Source of the DNA: Sisyra terminalis
Taxonomy: Eukaryota > Arthropoda > Insecta > Neuroptera > Sisyridae
NCBI GenBank assembly: GCA_958496175.1
Contig: OY292278.1
Span: 35,960,001 to 36,024,000, forward strand
Length of the DNA: 64,000 bases
Direction: 5' to 3'
Of the stretch, positions 37,481-49,700 are shown piece after piece; the stretch's first letter is position 1, and each line of letters starts with the position of its first letter. Under the pieces are notes generated by a model. It searched no databases, was not told the DNA's origin, and worked only from the letters and a program-made list of their open reading frames with translations. Made by a program: the position numbers and the translations under genes.

Positions 37481-40400
37481 AATTTTTTCGACAGAAAAAT
37501 CTAATTCATCATCTTCTAATCCTGGAGCTATTTGGTCACACCAATAGAGTATGATGATTGAAAAAATAAAATAAAAAATATTTCTTTGAATTTATCATTT
37601 TGTCAAGAATATTTTTCATCAACAACTAAAATTTTTCAATATCTGTTTTTATAATATTTAATAAAAAAAAATCAAATGTCTCTTATATAGGTGTATTTTT
37701 TGAATAATCATTAAGCGAGTTTATTAATGATATTTTAAACCGTAACTTAAATATTCCACGCTTCCAAATTACTTAGTTTTTGGGGGCCAGATCAGTAATC
37801 CAGATATTAATGCATTTTTCTTAAATATTAAGGAAAACAACATTTTAAGCCTTTAATTTAGAGCGTTTGTCGAAACTAGTAATAGTTATAAAAAAGTTTT
37901 TTTTGCAATCCAGCATGCGACGATATCTTGAAGAAAATATGATTTTCTTGACACACATTATGGCTTTTGATAGTTTACGGAGGAGCTTGAGTATACGGAA
38001 GAACAAGGCTGCAATAAAAATTTTGATTAAACCACTGATCTATTCCAACGACAATGATTTTTGTGACCTACTTTGATTGTTTTTCTTACCGCCGATTTTG
38101 TGATCCCAAACACTTCTAGTTCTGGTTCTGAACTATAAAATGGTGTTACCACTCCTTAAAGACAAGAATATCCACCATTTTGATCTCCAGTATTCTTTAA
38201 TGGTCCGTTTTTTAGCAACAAAATCAGTAAGTATCCCATAGAAAATCTCAGCATGAATCAGGTACTTACTGATTTTGTTACCAGAAAGCAAGTTGCATTG
38301 GTTGGGTCCCGGATCATAAGAACAAACTAGAGAACCAGAGGGATGATATTCTTGCTGTTTATGGGACGGTGTACCATTCGTTGGTCCAAAACCCGTATTT
38401 GGGGTCACAAAATTGGTGGTAAAAAAATCATCAAAGAGTAGCTATATGCTTATTCTTGTTGCTTATAGAGCCACATCAAGTAGCAAAAACACAAGAAAAC
38501 AAAAATCGGAAAACCTTTTCAGAATCAAACTGCTGCAATGCTAAGTCTAGGCCTTTTAAGCGGTCATTGTGATCGGAAAAACCATCTTCATACTTTTAAG
38601 CTATTAGAGTAATATTGAACTTTTCAATATATAAATTCTATCGGATAAAAGATAAAATTGCTTCTCCTATTCTATTAGAACACTGGAATACAGTACTTTC
38701 TTTTTATGGCGACTAAAAGCGCTGGGGTCACCGATACCAGTACTGAATTAGTCGATCATCATTTCCTTTACCGGTTGGTAAAATACGCTCGGCTTTTTGT
38801 CATATAATGGATGAAATAGGAACCTTGGGAACATAAGAAGCCATAAACTACAATGTTGGAACTCTCCAAACCTCGTTATTGTAAACCGTATGCAAAAAGC
38901 ATATTTTATGGTTCAATATTGTAACTAGAAAGTTTCTTAAATTTTTGGATCAAATTTTAAACTAAAATTGTCATTAGAAATAAATTGAGTTCTACTTAGG
39001 TTTCCCAAAAAGTATAAATGGGAAAATTTGGGTGGAACATACATTAAAACTTTTAGCATTTAAATAAAATAAAACAGGAACCATAGGAAAACTAAAGGTG
39101 CAAACAAAATGAGCAGTAATATAGTAGGTCTCCATTTAAGATATACTTGCTTGGTTCCAGTTAGTTTTAATAATTGTTTGTTTTGTTCCGATGAATAGGA
39201 GCACGAGCAATACATTTTTCAGGTGTTCTAAGACATTCTAAGACTACAACATCCAGTAATAATCTCCCGAAATAACCGAAGAACATAGACGAAAATAGTG
39301 TACTGGTAACTACTTATGATGTCATATCTTCTGGAGATATGAAGCTTTTAAGCGCTCCACATCAGAACAATATGACGTCGTTGACACTGGTTAACATACT
39401 GGCTTATATCTACGAACATACTTTCAAAATTTATTTTTACTAACCTTTACTTCGTCATCATCACATTGTTATAGATCATAAATTTCATTAATTAGTATTA
39501 TTGACTTTCAAATCAATTTTTCAATGGGTATTTCTAAAATAAATTAATTCCCATACCTTAAATAAGTCTTTTGGTATCACTAAAAACCTACCTAGTATAT
39601 GTGCAAGTATAAATATCTAACACTTCTTTGATTTACTAGCAAGAAACTGTATTTGCAGAACTAATAGAAACGAAACAAATATACTACACCATTGTTAATA
39701 ATTTATAAATAAATTTTTGGTTTAAAATAATAAGACTAGGAAAATGTTATTAATTGGTCAGTGGTAGAAAATTAACATTTTGGGTTACATTGATGATAAT
39801 CAAAGTTTCGCTAAATTAAGTCAAACGTAAGACTGGTTTTCTCAAGACAAATTAATTGGAAACTATTAGACTGGAAATTATTTTCAAAGGTTAAACAACA
39901 ACAGCACAGGAATATGAAACCTTCGATCCTTTTAATAACTCAAAGCTCAATTTCTCAAATAAGCTTTAAAACTCTCCAAAGGTATCAAATACACTTCTAG
40001 ACAATTATTCACTTTTCCACTCAATCGAAGCCCAGTTACTAACTACTAACATATCAAAGTCCAGTGCAACCTTTCTCGACTTCTTCTATAAGAAAGGAAA
40101 ACCTGTTTGTGTCAGCAAAAGTAAAAATGAAATTGATTTTCTGTTCCAATAATTTTCTTCAAAGTATAACAATACAAAGTTTGCCCTTTCAATTCCTGTC
40201 AGATGCGTTTTTTCGCATTCCAACAACGCACAAATAAACAAATAAATACACATAAAGTAAAGGGAGAGTAGCAAGGAAAAGTCGGCCGAATCAAAAAGGA
40301 TTCCAACACAATATTGGTAAAACGAGGGAAGTTTACGAAAGTATATTTATAGAAAATAAGAGAAGACTGAGGAAAATTTGATGAAAATTCGTCGCATTTA

Positions 40401-40634
40401 AACAAATAAATCTGATGACGGTTTGACGCCAAGTTGAAAGAAAATAGTGCGTTTAGAAGAGGGGACAATATCGGGAATATTGACATCGAGAAAAATAAAA
40501 CGAGGGATGCAAAAGGGTGAACGGAGTTCAACTTGAATATTTACCCCAAAAAAATGTCATATTTACTTTGGAAAATACTTTTTTTATTCTTTTAAAGTCA
40601 ATTGTTTTATTTAATAAATTTTTTTATTTTTCAG

Positions 40635-40779
40635 GAAATTTACTTGTGATTTTGGTGGTGACGTTGAGCCGACGATTACGTTCAATTACCAATTTTTTCC
40701 TTGCCAATTTGGCCATTGCCGATTTATGTGTGGGGGTTTTTTGCGTTCTGCAAAATTTATCAACTTATTTGATTCAGAG
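40635..40779 (+). CDS. TrissinR: TrissinR exon: TM1 end, ICL1, TM2
   Basis: The exon follows a T-rich acceptor ending at 40634 and stops before the donor GTAAGA at 40780. It opens in phase 1 (the first codon is completed as Gly if the upstream exon ends in G) and closes in phase 2. It encodes NLLVILVVTLSRRLRS (end of TM1 and first intracellular loop), then TM2 with NLAIADLCVGVF including the conserved Asp. The open frame runs on upstream to 40517, but that part is T-rich intron and not receptor-like. Confidence 0.92.
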
Positions 40780-43700
40780 GTAAGAAAATACATCAATTCT
40801 CTTTAATATTTTAATTAAAATATCATGTAAGTAAATCAAGCAATTCTTTTGAAACCAAATGTAAATGATATAATTTATGAGAAGTATCCTCAAAGATAAC
40901 ATAGTATTTTAATCTTAATGACTAACAAAATGAAAATTGAAGAAAATTTTTTAAGTTCATCTAAATTTTGATAAGGTAAGGTGAGGTGAAAACTTGAAAA
41001 TAACAAACAACACCCAATTCAAAAAAAACAGCAATTTTTTAAACGAACTTCTTTTTCTAGCACAAATTTTAATAATTAATTTAATAAATTATAATTTTTA
41101 CATATTAACCAAAAGGCGAATCGTTTTTTGCCACACACGTGTTGGCTCGTGTGGTTTGTGGTGGTAATATTTCCGGAAAAGCCCTAATTTAATAATCACA
41201 GCTTTTAAAAAAAAAATTATACAGTTATACAGTTTTTTATATCTGATACATTTTTTTTAAAACTATGAAACATATCTTTAAATCAATGCTTGTAATATTT
41301 AGATATTTCTTTTTCATATTCAGTTTAAAACTATTTATTTTCTCTTTGTTTTTTTTTTCTTTTAATTAAATTATTAATATTTATTTTAATACAGCACATT
41401 TCATCGGTTTCCCGACTTTTTCAGGTACAATCATAGTTCCTTAAGACCCTAGTTTTACATTAAAAATAAAAAAAACCCTAAAAATAATGAGGATATAAAT
41501 ACTTATTAACGGATATATTTTTTTGTACTTATATCTCTTGTACAAGAGCTGGAGGGTATGAGTTTCTGCCATATTTTACTTGAGCTTTCCTAATATGGAA
41601 TTTCAAGCCAATTCTGGATATAATAACAATAATAATATCAGGTTTACGGGTAATTGGAATATATTTAAATTAATTTAAACAATCATAATTATCATAATAA
41701 AATATAATCATAATAAAAAACATAATCATAATTAAAATCACTATCTTGTCGACTTGAAAAAGACACATTTAATAAACTGTTGCAAAGAATAAAACAGTTC
41801 TATGTAATAATCAATTCATTTTCAAAAAATATTTATAAATATCTAAAAAGAGCAGGTCTATTGCGTATACCTACGGTAGGTATACCTACCGTGAACCAAA
41901 TAATCCGTAAATCAATCAGCATCTATACATAAATAAAAATATCGCCAAGTTCAATAAAGTCGGTCTTAATTATGAGTAAAAAAGTTGAAAGTTAGCAAAA
42001 TACTTGCGTCAAAATAACAGAAATTAAGGATCTAGATTTTTGAATTTTAGTAAGAATCCCATCTCACTGTTTCGATTCCCGAATGAACCTTTTTCCAAAA
42101 ATTAATACACTGTTGCAATGTACAACACAACTGCGAAATTGAAATTTGTACAATGGTACGAAACCCAGTTCTTCCATAATCAATATCGATAAACTTATTA
42201 TTAAATATCTGAATTTCAATTACAATATTAACAACATAATAACAATATTATTATAAACTTAGACTACTTAGATAAATAAATAAATAAACGATACTTAGGC
42301 TACCAGATGGGAGCTTAAAAACCGACTGGTATAAAAAACCGAATAGTTCAGGCAGATTATTGAATTATGAATCTAATCACCCAATGAGTCAAAAAATTGG
42401 AATGATTAAAGGTTTAATAAAAAGAGCTTACAGCTTAAGTCATCAAGATTTTCATGAGAAAAATAAGAACATTATTATTGATCTTCTAGTTAATAATAAT
42501 TATCCGAGAAAACTGATTGACAGAGTTTTCAATAATTATTGCTTGCCCGATGAACAATAACACAAGTAATCGAGATCAGCTCATTAAGTATTGTAGGTTT
42601 CCTTTTATTAAGGAGATAGCGTTCAAAATTGACAGTCTCGTAAGAAAAGGATATGGCAAATTAGCCTTTTATAATTTGAAAACTGTTAAGTCAGTTTATA
42701 CAAGGCTGAACTGAAAGATAGAATTCCAGTGTTGGATCGGTCAAATGTGATTTACAAAATTCCATGCACCTGTGGGATGTCCTATATTGGACAAACCAAA
42801 CAAAAGTTAAAAGACAGGATCAAACAACATCAGTATGACTATAAAAACACCAACATCCTGAAAGAAAATAAAACAACGCTTGCTAATCATCATTTCGATA
42901 CCAAGCATAGTTTTATGTTTGATGGAGTTTCAATTTTAGATAGTGAATCTAATAGTCGAAGAGCCAGTAACATAAGTTTCATGAAGTGTTTGATGCACCT
43001 TGAAATTTTGTAAGGATAGTATCAATTGGATGAGAAGTAGGAATACCTATGTTTGCCTAACCCAACCCGGGACACCAGATACTGTGCATGGGTGAAAGGT
43101 GTAATAAAATATAAGTCCAAAAAAAGTGTTTGATTCACAGGCCAACAAACGTTAATCGAAAGTTTAGGTAATTTTAAATTAGAATTCACGATGGCAAACA
43201 CTTTTGAGGGGGTTTACATATAATTAATTCCAAAGTTGTTGGAAAATCAGATGTTTCTGGATTGCAAAATGAAACATTTACAACGCTTGCTTAAACATAG
43301 TTGAGGTCTCTTTATAATAATATTGTTATAATGTCGTTAATATTGTAATACTTTCAGAGGTTGAAAAATTCTTGATAATAAAGACGAAACGTCGCAAAAT
43401 CAATGATTGTTTAAATTAATTTAAATATATTCCAATTACCCGTGAACCGTGAACGTTGTTATTTACAGTGGAATTGAATCTTACATAAAGCTGGATATAA
43501 TTATAAGAAACCAGATATATTTCTTAATAGGTATAGATTAGGTATAGAATAACCAATATCTTGTTCTTCTTTTTTACAAATATAAAATGTTATGCCATTC
43601 TATCTGTAAATCCATTTAAAACTCGATCAACTTTTGATCGTTTAAGATTCGATGGCAAACATGGAACGTTAGTTGTTTCAATTTTAGCGTAAAAACTGAG

Positions 43701-46700
43701 AAATATCAATTAAAAACGACAAAATTTTAATAAGTTTTAAAATCTTTTTCTTTTCTTTTATTTAAGGTACTTTACTTATTATAATACCTATCTTTTCTTT
43801 GGACATTTGTGGGACTAATACTTCTTTTAGCTAAATCAATATCTTTGTAAATTTAATTTTAGAAGCGTTTAAATTAACCCCATTTTTTTCTTAATTTACA
43901 ACCCTTAAGACTGAAGTAAAGGTTGAAATTTTTTTTTTCAAAAGCTCACTTATTAAGTCATACTATAGGAATTAAATTTGAATTTGTTAGTTGGTAAACT
44001 ATTTTATTATTAGTTTTTTTTAAATTCATTACCTTAAATTTACGAATTCTGTTATAACATGTTTAAAATTCATAAGTCCCTACCTATAACTTGAAATAGT
44101 TTTTCTAAGTGCCTACTTATTTTCAATACTACAACAATTTAAAGTATATTTGTTCTATAATTTTTCGTTCTTTGTTTTCTTGCGAGAAGCTTATAATTTA
44201 AACTTTAGGTAAATATATAGTAGGTATGAAGTTGCGAAGATTGGTTGATTGGTTTTATAAATTGCATTGAAATACTGCATTTTATGGGTTATACGTTATA
44301 TTTTGCGTTAAGTGATCAAACACATAACTTTAATTTTTCGGTTTCCTAATTAATCGCAATTTATAATTTATAATGATGTATGTTATACTATACCATGGTA
44401 CCTTTGGAGCAAGGTTTGTAAATTACACAGGTTGCTCCATTAGAAAAAAAAAATGACCTCATACGAAAAATTTTGAAATTTGAATCAGTCTGAAGATATG
44501 TACGAATTTCTTCTGGATACGTCACGTATCCATCTCGTAGCCACCATGAGGCCACCTGTGTATTTTATAAACCTTGCCTTTGGAGTCCATCAAATTAGCA
44601 TTTAATTTTTGGAACTTATTAATAATAACAACGAAATATTATTTTTTTGGCGTTTAAGAGTAGTGAAATAAAAAAATTGTCACTTTCATATTTTCCAAAA
44701 AAATTCTATGTAGTGGGTTGACTCTATATAATAGGATTAAGTTGGTTACCCTGTTGACGTTTAGAGCTTTTCAAGAAATATTAAATTTTTAAAAAAAAAA
44801 TTTACGCCATTTAATTGGTGTTTATTTTGGTCAGTTGAGAACTTTAAAAGAAAATATTTTTTCGCTCACATATTTTGCGAGAAGACGCTGTTTTATGAAA
44901 AAGCTCAATTTGGACATTGAAATTTCAGATATTAAACATTGAAATTATGAAAAAAATATTATTAATTGGTGTTTTTTGTCGTTCAAGAGTTCTCCAAATC
45001 GAGAAAAGTATTTAAATCGAGCTTTTTCTCTAAAGCTCTTATTGTTAAATTAGCAGTACCTAGAAATTTTCAAGAAAATATACAACTGATAGTTTTTTCT
45101 ACAACTATTGATCGACGAAAAATACGAAAATATGTCGTAGTTTTTTTTTTTAAAATTCCACAAGTTTAATGTTTACTTGCTGGACATGATTTTTTTCCTC
45201 TGGATGATCTGGGGGGTTTCCTCTAGGTGCAATTGACCAGTATATTTTCCTTACTTTATATTTATTCCTTCTGTATAAATAGTTGTGAAAAATTTAATTT
45301 TCTTGTAAAATTAATTTTTCTTTTAAATCAATTTAATTTTTTCTCATTTATTACCACATTGTATATAAATTGTATATAGAAGGCAATAAAGAGGTTTTAC
45401 AAAAAAAATCCCCATATTGATAGTTAGATATCAACTTTGTCGAATAATGATGATTAAATTGTTATCTTTTTATAAAATTAATAAGGCGAATTTTATTTTT
45501 GTGACGAAATTGTATCACGATTTCTTTATAACACATTAAAAGCTCACAATGTAAAGCTTTTTCCACCCAATAAAAAGCAGCGACAAGCAATTGAATCATT
45601 GGAAATTAGCTTTCAACGAGTCTCGCGAGACTCCATCAAATATTAAAACCGAGAAAAATTTCACTTTTTCTCCATTTTCCTCGACGAAAAGTTTCCACTT
45701 TTTAAAGCTCGATGTAAAATTGACAGTTACTCGCACTTTTCACTTGTTTCAACTTGAGAAAACAAAACTTTCTTTTGTTTTAGTGTTGACGCAAATGAGG
45801 TCGAGGGGGAGACACTTTGACTATTCTATTAGCTTTTAGGAGTAATTTTATGAGAACGAGATGTCAATTTTAAGGAGAGCAAATAATAAGATGAAACATT
45901 TACTTTGACAAGTGTACCAGACGTTAACTTTACATTTCATAAGTTTCGTTTGTGAGCTTTTCTATTTGTGTTGGGGGGGGGGAATGTTTTTAATGTTTAC
46001 TTTAAATGTTGTGAGGAAAAAAATTTTCTTTTTGTTGCAGTTGGGTTTTGGGGAACTTTCTATGTAAAATGTATCAATTCGTCCATTCGTTGAGTTACAC
46101 GGCGTCGATAATAATTTTGGTCGTCATTTGCACGGAACGTTATTTCGCCATAATTCATCCAATCACGTGCAAGCAAATTTTGACCTCCAGCCGATTGCGG
46201 GTGAGTTGCATATGCGAAAGTGCCTTCAAGCAAATTTGATCATACAAAGCGAAACTATTCATCCCCGTCACTGTCAATGTGTGGAAACTCTCATTAATAA
46301 TTCACTTGATTTTCAGCTGGTCATTTTAGGGGTGTGGATTTCCAGCGCTCTATACAGCGCCCCTAAACTGTTCTGGGTGAAAACTGTGACGATCAACATC
46401 ACCAATGGGGATCCAGAAACGATTTGTATTCCAGACCGACAAAAATACGACTCGAAACTTTTCGACATTATTAATTTTGTGGTTCTCTACGCAATTCCTC
46501 TTCTTGTTATGATGGTAAGATTTTTTTTTGCTCTTTTTTCCCCAATTTTTCTCTATCAACCTTCCCTATTGATTTTCTCTTTTCGAAATTGATAGCATTT
46601 AGACATTTTTCTTGTTCCTGATTCATTTACGTAATTAATGAGAGAATATAATATCATATCCGTGGCGAACGAAAAAGGGGTGGAACATCGAAATTCACGA

Positions 46701-49700
46701 GTTTCATACAAAGAAAACATTAATAGCGATGAAGATGAATTTATTACAGATTGGAAATCGGAGAATGAGAAATGAAGTTTTCGTGTTCTCGAACTTGAAC
46801 AATTTGATTAATTATTTCGCAATTTCGTTAATGATGCATCTCGAATTTATTTTTGCGCACTTGGCCGAAACAAAACGATTTAAACGATGCGATTGAAAAG
46901 AAAAATTTTAGAAAAAAATTCTTTTCTTTTTCGTACAACACATAAATTATTAACGGTGAAAACTAAGAATAAAATATCAATACACACCTAACATAAATCC
47001 TTGGATAAATGATCTGAATAAAATATGGCTGAAACGGCGAAGACGCGACGGAAAATTTATGACCACCGAAATTTTTTTGGCATCTTTTCTCTTCTTTTCA
47101 ATTCGGCAATTCGATAAGTTCAATTTATAGGTAGTACGTACCAACTACCTTAAATAAGAAACGAGAAAATGTTATATAATAATTCATCATAAGAACTGGA
47201 TATTATTTTTTCTTTTTTTCGAAGAATGGGTTGATAATTTTACATGAGGTGTTTAGTTTTGGAAAACAAATTTTTTTAAAAAAATAGAAAGAAGCTGTTT
47301 TTAGAAATTAATCCTAATTAAGTTATACAAATACTAGTAGTTGCCCGTTGCATTCGCAACTAAAGGTTTTATCTCAAAAAATTGTTAGTATGAGATAATG
47401 TAGGGTTAATCAGCAATCGAAATTTTAAATTTAATAATCAAAGTGTTGTTAATATAAAAAAAGTTTATCTAAAATTATATTTAGAAATTAAATATAAGTG
47501 TTTTTTTTAAATCATTTTACTAACATTTTAAATAACGTCATTTCACTAAATTAGTATGAAAGTTTAATACTTATGTAGTACTTATACCAAATAGGCGATT
47601 TTAAATTTTGGTTCGTTTTTCAACAATCAAACTTTTTAAAATCTATTTTATTTTATGAACCAATGATTGTGATCTGAAGTAATTATATATTCGGCTGAAA
47701 AGCATTAAGGTAGAAATTTTTTGCCATATAATTCACTGTCAATTCAAATATAAAATCTTCGATACTAACTTTTTTTCGGTATTTAGAACAATTTGAAAAC
47801 CAACTATTGGCATTGAAAATAAATAAAATATTCGTATTTACTTCCACTTTGTGCAACTATTTTCAACAATTTTGTATGTACAACGTCCAAATGTGCGAAA
47901 TTGAATAGCTTTTTCGTCATTTTAACTAACATAAAGGTCATTATTTTTTTTCGTTTTACATTGTATTTTCTAATATAAGTGCACAATTTGTGTCGATGAA
48001 ATTTGGAAAGTGTTTTCCTTATACGATGCAGATATATAATAAGAAAAGGTTTTTGAAAATTCCTCCCCTAAAAGAGTGAAAAACGATAGCAAAATTTGTA
48101 AGGGATAACGTTTAATAAAGAATAGAAATTTCAAATTTAATAATCAATCAAAGTCCGTTAAAAGTGAAACGTTAAAACTGCTTAATATAAAACAAAAACG
48201 ATTTATTATTAGAAACAAAAACTTAGGGTCTACTTAAAAATTTAAACTCTGATAAGTAGATATATCTGAAAAGGTTAAGTTAAGTTTATAGGTGAGCATT
48301 AAGTTTTTTAGCTTTCCCATATTGTAAACCTGAAAATCCGAAATACGTATTCACAAATAAATACATTAGTGAGTGGTACCCTTTTCAGCGTTTTGAATGC
48401 GTAAGTGGGGATAACAGAGCGCATGCGCATAGCCTATTCTGCACGAACGTACGGCAAGATAGCCAATTTATATATAAGATGTTACCAATAATTAAAAAGA
48501 GCAAAATCAAATTAGATTTAATAGATAAATTCCTCAAAGCTACTTAATGAATGATCACAAAGCAGTCACGGAGCAAGCTAAACTACTTGATGACCACTTA
48601 GGAAGATTGCTTGGCAATCGAAATACGTATCTGGGCAATACGTCACAAATATTTTGTCTAAACTTCTGTTCAAATTTATATTTATGATATGCGTTATTAT
48701 ATTATATTATATATTATTATATTAAGTCATCCTACATAAATCGGACCACAATATATTTTATAAATCGTATGAACAGTAAACATTAAAAGAGTATATTTAA
48801 AAAGATGGTATAATGTTACATTCTTAATTTAGGTTTTATTAAGCTTTAGTATGCTTTCAAAATATACATACAAATGAAATTATTAAATACTTAACCAGTA
48901 ATTATTTGCAAAACCTTAAACATTATATAACTTTTTCTGTAAAATACGGAAAAAAAATAGAAAAAATATCATATCAACGTTATTATTTTTCAGAAGAATC
49001 CATAAACACAAAATATATAGCCATAACCAACGGATACAAAAGTTTAATTATAGATTGAATTATATCAAAATATATAAAAAAAAAACACTTTTCCAAATTT
49101 CATCCAAAGAAAAGGGAAATACATTAAATTACGTTTCAACAATATATTGGCCATCACAATCGTCAATTTTGTAAGGAAAAATGATATTAACATTTCATTT
49201 TCGTCAAATAGCAAACCTTTTAAACTCTTTAACCATGGGATATCTGCCAAATCATACGGGAAAATAAAACAGGAATATATAAAATTAAATGTGGTTCACA
49301 TGAAAAATTATATATTGACTAAGCTGGTAGATCTTAATGGTAGAGATTAGATACGAAGAACATACACCCCGGAAACCTGGGTCAACAACATCTTCTAATT
49401 TTACAAAACATCTATATGACGAATAAGTGACGAATCATAAATGCATAAATTTGAATCCAATTTCAAACCTCTACATATTGGCAAGAAAGAATCACATTTG
49501 AACATCCTTGAAAAATATGAAATATATAAAGTTCATAATCTTAATCCAATCAATATTCTTAATGACAAATTATAAAATTCCACCTGAAGATGACAACTAG
49601 CCGGTGTTGAAAACTAATGTGAAAAGAACATTGATTTTACTACATAAGTAATAAATAATCATTAAAAATTAATGAATCTAGTGTATAGTTTAACTGGTAT

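Larger units (their letters stand above)
34400..40634. other. Upstream of the first visible TrissinR exon; no gene seen
   Basis: Holds the hammerhead-like motif at 36080 and the SINE tail at 37383. Frames at 34425-34718, 35255-35524, 38133-38408 and 40086-40531 (all minus) have no recognisable domain. The N-terminal TrissinR exon may be in here but was not seen. Confidence 0.4.

Noticed and set aside
38133..38408. 91-codon minus frame, considered as a transposase or RT remnant
   Set aside because: No motif of any transposase or RT family could be read.
40086..40531. Minus-strand 110-codon frame just upstream of the TrissinR exon
   Set aside because: Hydrophobic and Phe/Ser-rich because of T-rich sequence; no recognised domain and it overlaps another minus frame.
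46128..46592. 154-codon + frame through the receptor exons
   Set aside because: Reads the TM3 exon out of frame and runs through the 116-bp intron and past the next donor; only 46317-46514 is real.
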